Assembly: GCA_034231615.1 (NCBI GenBank)
Contig: CM067299.1
Location: forward strand, 17,512,498 to 17,576,497
Reading direction: 5' to 3'
DNA: 64,000 nt
Source of the DNA: Meghimatium bilineatum
Lineage: Eukaryota; Mollusca; Gastropoda; Stylommatophora; Philomycidae
Position 1 is the first letter of the stretch, and every line of letters begins with the position of its first letter. Shown here piece by piece: positions 61,491-64,000 of this stretch. The notes beneath the pieces were generated by a model, which searched no databases, was not told where the DNA came from, and saw nothing but the letters and a program-made list of their open reading frames with translations. A program made the position numbers and the translations under genes.

Positions 61491-61585
61491 CTGCAGATCT
61501 GTGGTTGACTTGACTTTCTGCAGATCTGTAGTTGACTCAACTTCCTGCAAATCTGTAGTTGGCTTGACTTTCTGCAGACCCGTAG
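61484..61585 (+). repeat. 27-bp minisatellite, four units
   Basis: TTGACTTGACTTTCTGCAGA followed by TCTGTGG recurs four times with substitutions (CAACTTCCTGCAAATC, GGCTTGACTTTCTGCAGACC). Confidence 0.9.
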
Positions 61586-62124
61586 TTGTACAGACTATCA
61601 GCAGAAAAAGAATGATATGATTCAATACTACTGATTCCTGTGGCTCACCGGTTGTGTATATGTTTCACCCCCTCCTCTTATATATACTTTGCTTTAGATA
61701 TTATGTTAAATTTAAACTTTTCACTTCCAGAAGAGTGCTTCTGTATTGAGAACTATACCATGATTCAGCAATTTGTTGTATGTACCTCCTATCTATGCAC
61801 AGCATCCTCCACTATAAGCACTTTCACAACTAGCCTGGCAGCTGTTATAATTATAGGTACATGTAAATTTAAAGACTTCTATAGTCCTTCACATCATGCA
61901 TTCAACATCTATTTTGAATAAAAATTTCAGACGCAATAATTACTTTGATCTGTCTGTCAATACTGCATGTTTCTCCATTAGGTGGTTGATAGGAGGTAGT
62001 ACTTGTGGCTGTGTGGTTGCATGCACTCGTTGTTATCACATCATGAACAGTGTCCGTTTTTAATTTACCCTCCAACTGAAAAAAAAACCCATTCCTTACC
62101 AGGAATCTTCTTCTTCTTTCGTTC

Positions 62125-62195
62125 ATTTTATCAGGAATCAAACACTGGACCTCACTGATGTGAGACCAATGTTCTAGCATCTCTGCCATGTGTCA
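62125..62195 (-). mobile_element. tRNA-SINE head, minus strand
   Basis: Minus: ATGGCAGAGATGCTAGAACAT (A box) and GTCCAGTGTTTGATTCC (B box). Same family as the head at 63948 and probably at 15190. Confidence 0.7.
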
Positions 62196-62689
62196 CACAT
62201 TACCTTGATAAATGTAAAATAAAACATTTTACTTTATCCAGACTTATTACTGTCTCAGAATTGATTATGATACTGAATACTGCTGTCATATCTATATTAT
62301 TCAGTTGAAAGTTCTACATCAGCCAAAAGCATAATTTATGGAGAACTCCAGACTGACTTATGCACAGCTGGAGGACAGAGAAGACACACTTAAGACATCA
62401 CTGACTGTCTTCAGTGTTGACATAAACTTGTGGGAGAGGATAGCATAAGACATGCACTATTGGCATCGCAGACTCAAAATCAGTGCAGTTGCTGTAGAGA
62501 ACATCAGACACGTTACTGTTAAACAAAAGATGCTAGATGAAAGACAAGTGCTTCTAAATGTCCCACAGACTCCTCACACAAATACTCAGATTATGGAAGG
62601 AAATTTTAGGGATTCATTATCCACAATTGACACATTGCATTCATCATCATTTTCATAACACTTGAGCACATATGGTCATTATCAACTCT

Positions 62690-62995
62690 ATTCAGCTCAA
62701 CACCAATGTTTCTCACTTTGTTTAGAAACTCCAGCCTGATTTCTCATTACTCTGCTCATACCCAGCAGTGTATATCTATGTTCCTTTAGCACAGAATACA
62801 GAGCAAAAAAAGCAGACACTATTACTTTCCAGTTTGAGCAATGTGGTGCTACTGTGTTTAGTTTTTGTATGTTGAGATTCATAGTCATACCCTCTTTGAT
62901 GGTTGTTCTGCAGAGAGTTTTTCTTGGTCTTTCTTTTTTGTCATCTGGTACCCATTTTAATGTTTGCAGTGGCAGTTTATTTTCATTCATTCTAA
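62690..62995 (-). mobile_element. LINE family C 3' end
   Basis: An open minus frame MNENKLPLQTLKWVPDDKKE, RPRKTLCRTTIKEGMTMNLN and KVIVSAFFALYSVL: the W-x-P...RPR-K-T-W-R-T C-terminus of CR1/RTE-type LINEs. The companion copy is at 56165. Confidence 0.85.
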
Positions 62996-63039
62996 ATACA
63001 TATTTAGAATGATAATCTGTTTCAGATTATGTCCTCTGT

Positions 63040-63870
63040 TTTCTTCTTACTGTTGTAGAAACATATTGCCATTTGGTATCTTTTAGTAAATATATTGCTA
63101 TTTAATCTCCAGTGCCTTTGTTACTTTCCAGGTCTTGCAGCATATGTTAATACATATATAGGAATTAAACAGTTGTAGTTTGGTATGTTTACTTATTGTT
63201 TTTTTTACTTCCAGATGTTTGTTGGGTGGTTGAATGCACTGGATGCCAAAGCAATTCAAATATAAATCTCTTTTGTTGTACATCCATCTTGTGTCATTTT
63301 GCTGCCATAATAGGAAAAGTTATCAACTGGTTGAATTGTTTCTCATAATCTTAGTCTTTAAAGTGTTAACTTGAAGGCCTATTTGTTCTGAAAGATGACA
63401 AAGTCAATTCAACATTTTTGTGCCTTATCAGGAGTTGGACTTAATGCCAAATCATCTGCTAAATAAAGACCAGAGAGTCTTATCATTCCATTTTATACCA
63501 AAAGATTAATTTTAGGCACAGTTTTCATAATCTAATCTATCAATCAATCTAGTGGATTAGGCGATCATGCTTCTCCGCAACTTTGTCTCTTTTGTTGGTT
63601 GTTAATAGGTTTAGTTGTTGACTTCTTTTTGGACCACAGTGACAACCCATCCAGAAGTTTTTCTCTTTGTTATCCTCTCTCTCTTCTCCACTTCATCTTT
63701 CTGGTGGTTACTAAAGGTTCAAGTTTTACTTTCCTCATCAAATGCCCTAAAAAATCTTGATTGTCCACTTCTAATTTTCACTATAATTTGTCATTTTACT
63801 CCAGCATCTCTGAGAATTTATTTCTACATTATTTTTCTTGGCTATCCATAAAAGTGTATACAGAGGAATT
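63040..63870 (-). mobile_element. LINE remnants, minus strand
   Basis: Plus text AAATCATCTGCTAAATAAAG (reversed FADD region, about 63448), GTTCTGAAAGATGACAAAGTC and TCTAGTGGATTAGG fits a minus-strand LINE from RT motif C outward, with a second remnant at 63555-63860 resembling 53790-54260. Decayed. Confidence 0.6.
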
Positions 63871-63944
63871 AGCTCAATATAACATCCTAGCACTCGAACT
63901 TGCGTCGATATGCATTGATATTAACTTATTGCATAGAAAGTTGT

Positions 63945-64000
63945 GGTATGTGGCCGAGAGCTTAGAGCATTGGTTTCACACCATTAAGGTCCAGAGTTCG
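63945..64000 (+). mobile_element. tRNA-SINE head, cut by window end
   Basis: GTATGTGGCCGAGAGCTTAG, AGCATTGGTTTCACACC and GGTCCAGAGTTCG: A box and start of B box; the body lies beyond the window. Confidence 0.7.

Overview
This is eukaryotic (metazoan) DNA. Host genes are split by introns with GT..AG boundaries, and the rest is AT-rich and packed with decayed LINEs, tRNA-headed SINEs, Tc1/mariner copies and minisatellites. The mix of many tRNA-SINE families with RTE/CR1-like and RNase H-bearing LINEs suggests an invertebrate, perhaps a mollusc such as a cephalopod. That is a guess from repeat style; no species marker is present.

Layout: (a) 1 to about 7,850 is a G+C-richer block, the remains of a Polinton/adintovirus-type element. 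It has a capsid-like gene cut by the window edge, a Polinton-type gene of unknown role, a packaging ATPase, a phospholipase A2-type gene, a 14-unit 85-bp tandem array, an integrase, a small protein present twice, and part of a protein-primed DNA polymerase. It is broken and treated as a fossil. (b) 7,850-16,700 is gene-free, with minisatellites, SINEs and LINE tails. (c) 16,702-49,229, minus strand, holds a complete 14-exon VPS45 gene (565 codons, every exon phase consistent), a Sec1/Munc18 protein of endosomal SNARE fusion. Its introns are full of repeats. (d) 49,230-49,695 is a 466-bp divergent intergenic region, probably a bidirectional promoter. (e) 49,696-57,124, plus strand, holds a complete 4-exon PGPEP1 gene (pyroglutamyl-peptidase I, 200 aa, Glu/Cys/His triad present). 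(f) 57,125-64,000 holds two Tc1-like elements, LINE and SINE fragments and no host gene that I can see.

The two host genes share no known pathway; their link is the head-to-head arrangement. The least ordinary signals are: the 85-bp Polinton array and its lone core copy; hammerhead-ribozyme-like cores beside a Penelope-like GIY-YIG fragment; a minisatellite in VPS45 intron 6 that repeats the exon 6 splice-donor sequence; a 37-bp minisatellite grown from LINE coding sequence; and a 164-bp near-perfect palindrome. Coordinates of repeats are approximate unless target-site duplications are given.
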